Source: CAYOHY01 sp964403885
Lineage (GTDB): Bacteria > Actinomycetota > Coriobacteriia > Anaerosomatales > PHET01
Reading direction: 5' to 3'
Assembly: GCA_964403885.1 (NCBI GenBank)
Contig: CAYOHY010000076.1
Span: 1-7,195, forward strand
Length of the DNA stretch: 7,195 bases
Made by a program: the position numbers and the translations under genes. Positions 1-5,391 of the stretch are shown here, piece after piece. The notes beneath the pieces are model-generated. The model did not search any database. It saw nothing but the letters and a program-made list of their open reading frames with translations, and was not told the origin of the DNA. Numbering within the stretch: the stretch's first letter is position 1; the number at the start of each line of letters is the position of its first letter.

Positions 1-11
1 GAGTCGCTGCT

Positions 12-770
12 CTAGTCGAGCACCTTCACCACGATCTCGCCCACACCGCGCTCGACCCGCACGGTGATCTGCGGGGCCGCCGTGGTGTCCACCGCATCGT
101 TGACGTAGTCGTCGCCGTCACGGGTCATGTCGGGCGCGCTCACGTCGCCAACACCATCCTCGGCGCCGATGATCCGGACGCCCACACCGCTCGCAGGCAC
201 GAGGAGCGTGAGCTCGCCGGCGCCCTGCTCCACTCGGACATCGAGGTCCTTGGTGCGCGAGCCGGTCAGGTCGATCTCGCTGCTGCCGGCACCCAGCGCC
301 ACACGCAGCGCATCCAAGTCAAGGTTGCCAACCTGCAGGTTGCTGTCGCCCGCGCCCATCTGGATCGTCATGTCCATGGGGACGGTCTGGCTGAACTTGA
401 GGTCCCACTCGTTCTCAACGTCGCCAAGGTGCAGCGGCAGCCCCTCGATGTCGGGCTGGCGGACACGCAGGTCGCCCTTGTCGCCGGTGACCTTGTAGTC
501 GACCTCCGGCTTCCAGGAGGCCGGAGTGTAGGTGAAGTCGCCCTCCATGAGATCGTTGCTGCCACCCGCGATGAAGAGGCGTCCCGCTCCCATCTCCACG
601 CTGACGTCGGCAGACGTCGCACCCTGAGCCGAGACGGTCTCGCTGGTCTTGGTGACCGCAGCTTTGCCGTCAACCTGCTCGATGGGCACGCGGCGACACC
701 CGGTGGCTGCGGTGATCGACGCGCCCAGCGCGACCACCAGCAGTGCGGTCAGTAGCTTCGAAGTTCTCAC
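12..770 (-). CDS. toastrack-domain lipoprotein (Toast_rack_N / DUF4097-like)
   Basis: Protein of 252 residues. The N-terminus is a lipoprotein signal: Arg2 and Lys5, a hydrophobic stretch at about 6-22, and a lipobox-like A-T-G-C ending at Cys25. It is therefore probably anchored on the outer face of the membrane. From about residue 54 the chain is beta-rich, with recurrent G-A-G turns followed by hydrophobic strands (61-63, 139-141, 160-162, 183-185, and G-V-G at 242-244). The segment MGAGRLFIAGGSNDLMEGDF (60-79) is typical of Toast_rack_N domains, known from LiaF/PspC-type envelope-stress proteins. The GTG start at 770 is chosen because it is preceded by AGGGGGAG and overlaps the upstream stop as GTGA (4 bp), implying translational coupling. 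It is the last gene of the PadR operon visible here. Inference: it is the extracytoplasmic partner or output of the membrane sensor encoded just upstream. Its ligand is not evident. Confidence 0.88.
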   Translation of the reverse strand: MRTSKLLTALLVVALGASITAATGCRRVPIEQVDGKAAVTKTSETVSAQGATSADVSVEMGAGRLFIAGGSNDLMEGDFTYTPASWKPEVDYKVTGDKGDLRVRQPDIEGLPLHLGDVENEWDLKFSQTVPMDMTIQMGAGDSNLQVGNLDLDALRVALGAGSSEIDLTGSRTKDLDVRVEQGAGELTLLVPASGVGVRIIGAEDGVGDVSAPDMTRDGDDYVNDAVDTTAAPQITVRVERGVGEIVVKVLD

Positions 771-1675
771 AGCTGGTCTCCCCCTTCGGCGGACACGCGG
801 CCCACGAGCAGGGCTTTTGCGTACTGCCCGTGCATGAAGCCGATGCCCTTGGCGATCCACAGGGTCACGAAGAACCCGATGACGCCGGCGGCCACGAGCA
901 GCGGGTAGGCCCACGGCTCGATGAAGTATGCGTAGTCGAGCGTCCGGATGATGGGCTCGTTCCAGACCTCTTGGATGATCGGCAGCGCGATGACCGAGGC
1001 CGACAGCGAGAACGCCGTGATCACGATCGTGAAGTAGATGATGCCAAGCGGGAGCTGCAGCACCATGTAGAGCATCGTGGTCCACGTGCGCCAGTCGGTG
1101 AGCCAGCCCTTGATGCGAGCCCAGATATCGCCGCCGGCACCTTCGACGGTGCGCGGACGCCTGGGCATGCGCACGCCCAGCAGCCCCTCGACGATGCGCC
1201 CCTCGGCAAACGAGATCGCGCGCACCACTGCGAGCGTGAGCAGCGCCATGGGAACACCGATGATCAGGATCAGCGTGCCCAGCGTCACCGAGACACCCGT
1301 GACCACGATGGTGAAGTAGGTGACGCCGGTGACCAGCGCGAGCAGCAGGTAGAACAGCGCGCCCCACGCCTGGGGATCGGCGATGACGCCGAAGAAGCGT
1401 GCGATCGGGTTCGCGCTTCGGCGCGCGGCCGGCCTGGGGGCACGCAGCGCAGCGGCGACCGTGCTCTCCGTGGCGCGGTATGCCGCGGCGACCTCCTCGG
1501 GTGTGCCGTACGCCTCGATGGCGGCGTCGAAGCCTTCCTGGTCGTTCTCGACGTCGGCGAGCGCACTGCGCAGGTACTCATCGGCGTCGTAGATGGCGTC
1601 TTGCACGAGTGCCGGGTCGGCGCCCGCGAGATGCCCTCTGAGTTCCGCGAGGTATCCCTCGACCGTCCTATCCAA
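767..1675 (-). CDS. HAAS-domain / Sensor-domain integral membrane protein
   Basis: Protein of 302 residues from the TTG start. Residues 1-70 form an alpha-helical HAAS-type (DUF1700-like) domain: an acidic helix pair ending in the signature Y-G-T-P-E-E-V-A (56-63). After an Arg/Pro-rich linker, residues about 103-288 form a duplicated membrane region like the 'Sensor' domain of actinobacterial histidine kinases. Each half has hydrophobic helices around a Y-F-T-I-V motif (near 120 and 214), and a final helix lies at about 255-275. No kinase domain is present. HAAS domains are typically encoded beside PadR regulators and are thought to relay signals between membrane proteins and PadR. TTG at 1675 is preferred because GGAGGGG lies six bases upstream (measured from GGAGG), and it overlaps the padR stop by 8 bp. 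An in-frame ATG at 1696 would add seven residues but has no visible ribosome-binding site. Confidence 0.85.
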   Translation of the reverse strand: MDRTVEGYLAELRGHLAGADPALVQDAIYDADEYLRSALADVENDQEGFDAAIEAYGTPEEVAAAYRATESTVAAALRAPRPAARRSANPIARFFGVIADPQAWGALFYLLLALVTGVTYFTIVVTGVSVTLGTLILIIGVPMALLTLAVVRAISFAEGRIVEGLLGVRMPRRPRTVEGAGGDIWARIKGWLTDWRTWTTMLYMVLQLPLGIIYFTIVITAFSLSASVIALPIIQEVWNEPIIRTLDYAYFIEPWAYPLLVAAGVIGFFVTLWIAKGIGFMHGQYAKALLVGRVSAEGGDQL

Positions 1676-2033
1676 CGTTCCCCTCCAAAGTCGCATCCAC
1701 GAAGTCGCGCGTGCGCGTCCAGTGGCCCTTCCATTCTCCGAGCACCGACCGTCCCTGATCGGTGATCGCGTAGTACTTGCGCGGCGGTCCCGCCACGCTG
1801 GGCTCGACCGATGAGGTCAGAAGCCCGTTCTCCTCCATCGAACGCAGGACCGGGTACAACGTGCCCTGCTTGATGGGGGTGCCGTCCTGCCACCCGGCCT
1901 CGATGCGCTTGGCGATCTGGTAGCCATAGAGCGGCTCGGCCGAGCGATCGAGGATGGCCAGCAGAACGAGGGATACGGTGCCGGCGTTGAGTTCCTTTTG
2001 GAACTTACGCAGCAACAGCTCGTACTCGGACAC
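1668..2033 (-). CDS. PadR-family transcriptional regulator
   Basis: Protein of 121 residues, the usual size of short PadR proteins (subfamily with a single C-terminal helix). The winged-helix signatures are complete: L-Y-G-Y-Q-I-A-K-R-I (35-44), G-T-L-Y-P-V-L-R-S-M-E-E-N-G-L-L (57-72) and the wing G-P-P-R-K-Y-Y-A-I-T-D-Q-G (82-94). These proteins are dimeric DNA-binding repressors. The GTG start at 2033 is supported by GAGG six bases upstream. It is the first gene of the operon with the HAAS-sensor protein and the toastrack lipoprotein, with overlapping reading frames. Inference: it represses its own promoter (see the inverted repeats at 2066-2124) and is relieved through the HAAS-containing membrane protein. 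Target genes outside the operon cannot be seen. Confidence 0.93.
   Translation of the reverse strand: MSEYELLLRKFQKELNAGTVSLVLLAILDRSAEPLYGYQIAKRIEAGWQDGTPIKQGTLYPVLRSMEENGLLTSSVEPSVAGPPRKYYAITDQGRSVLGEWKGHWTRTRDFVDATLEGNVG
1680..1686 (-). promoter_or_regulatory. Shine-Dalgarno site fixing the TTG start of the sensor gene
   Basis: The minus strand reads GGAGGGG inside the last codons of padR. GGAGG is separated by six bases from TTG at 1675, a standard spacing. The alternative ATG at 1696 has only a GCGACTTCGTGG-type upstream sequence. This is the reason for the start choice, and it couples sensor translation to padR translation. Confidence 0.6.
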
Positions 2034-2065
2034 GGCCCACCTCGCTTTCTGTCGCTAGTCGGAAT

Positions 2066-2091
2066 CTAGTACTAGTACGAAGTGCATACTA
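2066..2091. promoter_or_regulatory. overlapping TAGTA/ACTAG palindromes at -10 and transcription start of padR
   Basis: CTAGTACTAG (2066-2075) and GTACTAGTAC (2069-2078) are overlapping perfect 10-bp palindromes, and TAGTA-N9-TACTA (2073-2091) is a further inverted repeat covering the -10 hexamer. A weaker AAGTG-N11-CACTT pair (2080-2100) links this cluster to the upstream dyad. The TAGT/ACTA core is shared with the repeat at 2106-2124. Together they look like a multi-site operator, although the exact register bound is unknown. Confidence 0.5.
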
Positions 2092-2114
2092 CCCACACTT
2101 CACAGTAGTGTAAA
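2086..2114 (-). promoter_or_regulatory. probable sigma-A type promoter of the PadR operon
   Basis: On the minus strand, TTTACA (2114-2109; 5 of 6 to the -35 consensus) is followed after exactly 17 bases by TAGTAT (2091-2086; 4 of 6 to the -10 consensus). It lies about 53 bases before the padR start codon. This 2050-2130 stretch is markedly more AT-rich than the surrounding genes. Both hexamers lie within inverted repeats, which fits repressor control. Confidence 0.65.
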
Positions 2115-2124
2115 CCCCACACTA
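2106..2124. promoter_or_regulatory. inverted repeat TAGTGT-N7-ACACTA, candidate PadR operator
   Basis: Perfect 6-bp arms at 2106-2111 and 2119-2124 with a 7-base spacer. It covers the -35 hexamer of the padR promoter. PadR proteins commonly bind dyads with short spacers in their own promoter, so this is the best-placed operator candidate. Binding is inferred. Confidence 0.55.
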
Positions 2125-2179
2125 GTATGATTTTGCGAGGACACGGTGAACGGTTCTCGAGGGATGCGGCCGCGAGTCT

Positions 2180-2704
2180 CTAGACCGCAGCGTCGAACGC
2201 CGACGGATACCGCACCATGCCGCGCACGCCGTCGAGCCCGTCCGGGCTCAGCGCGAGCGCCATCCACGCGTCCGACGGCACGTCCCATGGGGCGTCGATC
2301 CCCAGCGGTGCAGCCTCGACGAAGCCGAAGCGCGGGTAGAAGCCGGCGTGGCCCAGCACGATCATCGTGCGCTCGCCCAGCGCCCGGGCGCGCTCGATCA
2401 GCTCGCGCGTGAGAGCGGTCCCCACTCCGGCCTTCTGAGCGCCGGGGGCCACCGCCACGGGGGCGAGCGACAACGCATCCGTCCGCTCCTCGCCCACGAG
2501 CACGCGCGTGCATAGCGCGTAGCCCACGAGCGCTCCATCGGCGGCGTACGCGCCCAACGACAGCTCCGGGATCCATGCGGCGGCGTCCTTGCGCAGTGAT
2601 GCCACGAGCATCGACTCGGCGATACCGCCGAACGCCAGGTCGAGCAGCGCCTCGACGCCCGGCTCGATCGCCGGGTCCACGGTACGGATCACCACGTCGT
2701 TCAT
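2180..2704 (-). CDS. GNAT-family N-acetyltransferase (YhbS-like)
   Basis: Protein of 174 residues. The acetyl-CoA binding motif A is clear: P-V-A-V-A-P-G-A-Q-K-A-G-V-G-T-A-L (82-98), with the Q-K-x-G-V-G pyrophosphate loop, followed by helix E-L-I-E-R-A-R-A-L-G and strand T-M-I-V-L-G. The G-F-Y-P-R-F-G-F motif (121-128) is characteristic of the COG3153/YhbS-type group. The enzyme should transfer acetyl from acetyl-CoA to an amine; the substrate cannot be predicted. The start at 2704 (M-N-D-V-V-I-R) is six bases after AGGGGG. ATG at 2707 is adjacent and almost equally possible, and a further ATG at 2758 lacks a ribosome-binding site. It is separated from padR by about 146 bp including the padR promoter, so it is probably a separate unit. 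No good terminator was seen after its stop. Confidence 0.88.
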   Translation of the reverse strand: MNDVVIRTVDPAIEPGVEALLDLAFGGIAESMLVASLRKDAAAWIPELSLGAYAADGALVGYALCTRVLVGEERTDALSLAPVAVAPGAQKAGVGTALTRELIERARALGERTMIVLGHAGFYPRFGFVEAAPLGIDAPWDVPSDAWMALALSPDGLDGVRGMVRYPSAFDAAV

Positions 2705-2804
2705 CATGTGCCCCCTGTCTTCCAACCCCATGTTCACAGTACCCAACGCCCCTGACATCGCGGGTGCGCGGCGTCACGAATCAGCACGGAATCGGATAGC
2801 GGCG

Positions 2805-2904
2805 NNNNNNNNNNNNNNNNNNNNNNNNNNNNNNNNNNNNNNNNNNNNNNNNNNNNNNNNNNNNNNNNNNNNNNNNNNNNNNNNNNNNNNNNNNNNNNNN
2901 NNNN
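2805..2904. other. assembly gap (100 N)
   Basis: Exactly 100 undetermined bases, a conventional placeholder length, so the true distance is unknown. It removes the 5' part of the Ada-like gene and whatever promoter lies between it and the acetyltransferase gene. The 100 bases on its left (2705-2804) hold no gene that I can support. Confidence 0.95.
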
Positions 2905-3408
2905 GCTCCGGGCGAGACGATCCGCTACGCGATCGCCACGAGCTCACTGGGCGACCTGATCGTGGGAATCGCCGCAGGCGGGGTGTGCTTCGTCGCATTC
3001 GGCGACTCCACGGACGCGTTGCTCGCCGACCTCGCGGCCCGCTTCCCACGCGCCGAGGTCGCGCCCGCAGACGACGCCGACTCAGAGCTCGTGGCGTCGG
3101 TGGTAGCGCTCGTCGACGACCCGGCCCACCCTCGCGACCTGCCGCTCGACGTGCGCGGCACCGCCTTCCAGCAGCGCGTCTGGCTCGCGCTGACCCGCAT
3201 CCGCCCCGGCGAGACCGTCACCTACGCCGAGCTCGCGCGCCGCATCGGCAGCCCCAGCGCGGTGCGGGCGGTGGCGCAGGCGTGCGGCGCTAATCCGGTC
3301 GCCGTGGCCGTGCCGTGCCACCGCGTCATCGGCGCGGACGGCTCTCTCACCGGCTACCGCTGGGGCGTGGCGCGTAAGCGCGAGCTGCTCGCGAAGGAAC
3401 GCGGCTGA
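2905..3408 (+). CDS. ada: Ada-like methylated-DNA--[protein]-cysteine methyltransferase, 5' end missing in gap
   Basis: The visible 167 residues match the C-terminal half of E. coli-type Ada: the N-terminal ribonuclease-like subdomain (about 7-60), then R-G-T-A-F-Q-Q-R-V-W (84-93), the helix-turn-helix G-E-T-V-T-Y-A-E-L-A (102-111), and the Arg finger region S-A-V-R-A-V-A. The active site is P-C-H-R-V with Cys138 (codon 3316-3318), ending in G-Y-R-W-G-V-A-R-K. This cysteine irreversibly accepts methyl groups from O6-methylguanine or O4-methylthymine in DNA. The frame is open from the gap edge, and the first residues A-P-G-E-T-I-R-Y-A resemble the linker that follows the AraC-type domain in bifunctional Ada regulators. 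The gene may therefore continue upstream into a methylphosphotriester/AraC half, which would make it an alkylation-induced activator as well. A stand-alone methyltransferase cannot be excluded; the symbol is given on similarity of this half only. Confidence 0.87.
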   Translation, partial: APGETIRYAIATSSLGDLIVGIAAGGVCFVAFGDSTDALLADLAARFPRAEVAPADDADSELVASVVALVDDPAHPRDLPLDVRGTAFQQRVWLALTRIRPGETVTYAELARRIGSPSAVRAVAQACGANPVAVAVPCHRVIGADGSLTGYRWGVARKRELLAKERG

Positions 3409-3426
3409 GCCACGACCCTCACGGCT

Positions 3427-3451
3427 GCCAAACCGTACCGGTCGGTTCGGC
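3427..3451 (+). terminator. hairpin downstream of the ada-like gene, possible terminator
   Basis: GCC-A-AACCG (3427-3435) can pair with CGGTT-C-GGC (3443-3451), giving eight pairs with one mismatch around a 7-base loop. It starts 18 bases after the ada stop, the expected place for a terminator. No T-run follows, so it is only a weak candidate for intrinsic termination. Confidence 0.35.
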
Positions 3452-3488
3452 CATTCGCCGATTCCCCACCTCCGTCCATGCTCCGATG

Positions 3489-3512
3489 CCCCACTATGGC
3501 TCCATCGTGGGG
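3489..3512 (+). promoter_or_regulatory. 24-bp near-perfect inverted repeat in the oxidase leader
   Basis: CCCCAC-T-ATGG (3489-3499), CT, then CCAT-C-GTGGGG (3502-3512): ten of eleven positions pair. It ends 48 bases before the oxidase start codon. It could be a protein-binding operator (it contains TATGGC, a poor -10-like hexamer), or the first stem of a structured leader RNA together with the stem at 3520-3550. Sequence alone does not decide. Confidence 0.5.
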
Positions 3513-3519
3513 GAAGGTA

Positions 3520-3550
3520 CTCCTCGGCGACGCTGAACCCTACCGAGGAG
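3520..3550 (+). promoter_or_regulatory. leader hairpin occluding the oxidase ribosome-binding site
   Basis: CTCCTCGG (3520-3527) and CCGAGGAG (3543-3550) are perfect 8-bp complementary arms separated by 15 bases. The right arm contains most of the Shine-Dalgarno sequence GAGGAGG (3545-3551), which lies nine bases before the ATG at 3561. In mRNA the stem would hide the ribosome-binding site, as in translationally controlled leaders. I do not recognise a known riboswitch class in this 150-base region. Confidence 0.5.
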
Positions 3551-3560
3551 GCCCACAAGC

Positions 3561-5252
3561 ATGCTCAGCCGACGTTCGTTCTTCCAGCTCTCGGCACTCT
3601 CGGGTATGGCGCTCGCCACAGGGTGCGCTCCCAAGTCCCCTGGCTCCGCCGAAGCCGACGAGCCCAAGCCCATCCCCCATCCCAAAGACGTGACCCGCTA
3701 CGTCGACCCGCTGCCCATCCCCGGCGTGCTGAAGCCCGTCTCGACCTCCGGTGATGCGGACGTCTACGAGATCGAAGCCACCGAGTTCACCCAGACCCTG
3801 CACAGCGAGCTGGCGCCCACGACGGTATGGGGCTACGCCGGCAGTTACCCCGGGTCCACGATCGAGGCGCGCAAGGGTCGCCCCGTCAAGCTGACCTATC
3901 GGAACGAGCTGCCCGACCAGCACCTCTTCCCCGTCGACACCACGCTCGACGGCGCCAAGGACATGCCGGAGGTGCGCATCGTCACCCACCTGCACGGCGG
4001 ACACGTCCCGCCGGAGTCCGACGGCTGGCCGGAGGACTGGATCAAGCCCGGCGGCTCCAAGACCGTGCTCTACCCCAACGACCAGAACGCGGCCACGCTG
4101 TGGTTCCACGACCACGCGATGGGCGCCACCCGCCTCAACGTCTACGCCGGACTCGCCGCCTTCTACCTCGTGCGCGACGCCGCCGAGCAAGACCTTGACC
4201 TCCCCTCGGGCGACTACGAGATACCCGTCGTCTTCCAGGACCGCACCTTCGCCAAGGACGGCTCCTTGCTCTACGCCACCAACCCGGACACCGACGTCGA
4301 GAACTCCATCAAGCCGGAGGACTTCGGCGACGTGAGCGTGGTCAACGGCCGCATCTGGCCCTACCTCGAGGTCGAGCCCACCACCTATCGCCTGCGCCTG
4401 CTCAACGGCTCGAACTCGCGCTTCTACAACCTCGCCTTGGTCGACAAGGCGACCGGCGCCCAAGACGGGCCGACCTTCAGGCAGATCGGCTCGGAGCAGG
4501 GGCTGTTCACGGCTCCCGTCGACATCGAGGGCAGGCTGCTCATGGCGCCCGCCGAGCGCGCTGACTGCCTGGTGGACTTCAGTGAGTTCGCCGGCCGCGA
4601 GTTCATCGTCCACTCGAACGCGAAGACTCCGTACAAGTCCGAGAACCAAGACACCGACGAGGTACCGCTCGAGGAGCTCATGCTGATCCGCGTGAAGGAC
4701 TCCACGAGCGCCTCTGGCTACTCCGCACCCGCGATCCTCATCCCCAGCAAGCGCCTCGACCCCGCCAAGGCCGTGCGCACCCGCGAGCTCGCCCTCATCG
4801 AAGCCGAGGACGAGTCCAAGCGACTCAAGCTCACGCTCGACGGCAAGGAGTGGATGGACCCCATCTCCGAGAAGGTCGCGCTCGACTCCACCGAGGTCTG
4901 GGGCTTCGTCAACACCACCGAAGACGTCCACCCCATCCACCTGCACCTGGTCAAGTTCCAGGTGGTGGGCCGCATCCCCTTCGACGCCGAGAAGTACCTG
5001 GAGGCGTGGGGCGAGCTCAACGGCGAGGAGATGGGCGGCGAGATCCGCAAGCCCGATCTCAAGAAGTACATCACCGGGCCGCTCGAGGCGCCCGCAGCCA
5101 ACGAGATGGGCTGGAAGGACACGGTCCGCGCGACGCCCGGTTACATCACGCAGATCATCGCCACGTTCGACATCAAGGGCCGCTACGTGTGGCACTGCCA
5201 CATCATCGAACACGAGGACCACGTCATGATGCGCCCCTTCGAGGTGGTCTAG
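3561..5252 (+). CDS. CotA-type multicopper oxidase, Tat-exported lipoprotein
   Basis: Protein of 563 residues with three cupredoxin domains, very close in motif order to Bacillus CotA laccase/bilirubin oxidase. Copper ligands are all present: H-L-H-G-G (His143, His145), W-F-H-D-H (His183, His185), H-P-I-H-L-H (His457, His460, His462) and H-C-H-I-I-E-H-E-D-H-V-M (His545, Cys546, His547, His551). Met556 is the axial type-1 ligand, as in CotA. CotA-like landmarks L-P-I-P-G-V-L-K-P-V (51-60), W-P-Y-L-E-V-E-P and G-W-K-D-T support the assignment. The N-terminus has a twin-arginine motif S-R-R-S-F-F-Q (3-9) and a lipobox-like A-T-G-C ending at Cys22, so it is likely folded in the cytoplasm, exported by Tat and lipid-anchored. 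It should couple one-electron oxidation of phenolics, bilirubin-like compounds or metal ions to reduction of O2 to water; no methionine-rich CueO-type segment is seen. The physiological substrate is unknown. ATG at 3561 follows GAGGAGG by nine bases. Confidence 0.95.
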   Translation: MLSRRSFFQLSALSGMALATGCAPKSPGSAEADEPKPIPHPKDVTRYVDPLPIPGVLKPVSTSGDADVYEIEATEFTQTLHSELAPTTVWGYAGSYPGSTIEARKGRPVKLTYRNELPDQHLFPVDTTLDGAKDMPEVRIVTHLHGGHVPPESDGWPEDWIKPGGSKTVLYPNDQNAATLWFHDHAMGATRLNVYAGLAAFYLVRDAAEQDLDLPSGDYEIPVVFQDRTFAKDGSLLYATNPDTDVENSIKPEDFGDVSVVNGRIWPYLEVEPTTYRLRLLNGSNSRFYNLALVDKATGAQDGPTFRQIGSEQGLFTAPVDIEGRLLMAPAERADCLVDFSEFAGREFIVHSNAKTPYKSENQDTDEVPLEELMLIRVKDSTSASGYSAPAILIPSKRLDPAKAVRTRELALIEAEDESKRLKLTLDGKEWMDPISEKVALDSTEVWGFVNTTEDVHPIHLHLVKFQVVGRIPFDAEKYLEAWGELNGEEMGGEIRKPDLKKYITGPLEAPAANEMGWKDTVRATPGYITQIIATFDIKGRYVWHCHIIEHEDHVMMRPFEVV

Positions 5253-5317
5253 CCGCCTGTGCTGTGACGACGCGCACCGCACACGCGAATATGGATGCGC
5301 TAACGCGAGCCGCGCTG

Positions 5318-5331
5318 TACCCTTTGGGGTA
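5318..5331. promoter_or_regulatory. TACCC-N4-GGGTA palindrome
   Basis: Perfect 5-bp arms, TACCC (5318-5322) and GGGTA (5327-5331), separated by TTTG. It sits 66 bases after the oxidase stop and about 22 bases before a GTG mini-ORF. The layout resembles operators of CsoR-type copper sensors from memory, but a 14-bp GC-flanked palindrome is short, and it could also be a -10-like element (TACCCT) or a small RNA hairpin. Confidence 0.3.
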
Positions 5332-5352
5332 AGCCACCGGGGGGAGGCCATC

Positions 5353-5391
5353 GTGGGGGACATCCAGGCATCAGTGGCGGGCGCGGCATGA
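5353..5391 (+). CDS. putative 12-residue leader ORF coupled to the NadR-like gene
   Basis: GTG at 5353 follows a very strong Shine-Dalgarno GGGGGGAGG (5339-5347) by five bases. It opens a frame encoding MGDIQASVAGAA, and its TGA (5389-5391) overlaps the ATG of the next gene as ATGA. The downstream ATG itself has only a weak GGCGGGCGC upstream, so the mini-ORF gives a plausible route for ribosome delivery by termination-reinitiation. The peptide has no recognisable feature. It may instead be chance, with the ribosome-binding site serving nothing or the true gene start being misread. Confidence 0.4.
   Translation: MGDIQASVAGAA

Noticed and set aside
771..1367. Upstream extension of the toastrack gene in the same frame to an ATG at 1367
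   Set aside because: The extension is an Arg/His/Ala-rich shadow of the sensor gene. The lipoprotein signal and the GTGA overlap fix the start at 770.
743..1765. A 340-codon plus-strand frame across the sensor gene
   Set aside because: It is compositionally a shadow (Arg/Asp/Gly-rich, no motif) opposite a gene with a clear HAAS domain and membrane helices.
2708..2758. Longer acetyltransferase starting at ATG 2758
   Set aside because: There is no ribosome-binding site before it and the extra residues have no family similarity; AGGGGG sits just before the ATG pair at 2707/2704.
2589..3293. A plus-strand frame running through the first N gap
   Set aside because: Continuity depends entirely on placeholder N. 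The right-hand part is a shifted frame of the ada-like gene and the left-hand part is antisense to the acetyltransferase.
3540..5363. A 607-codon open frame antisense to the multicopper oxidase
   Set aside because: Long antisense frames are common in high-GC genes with strong third-position bias. The translation is a low-complexity Val/Leu/Gly/Asp-rich string with no domain, while the sense frame has every copper motif.
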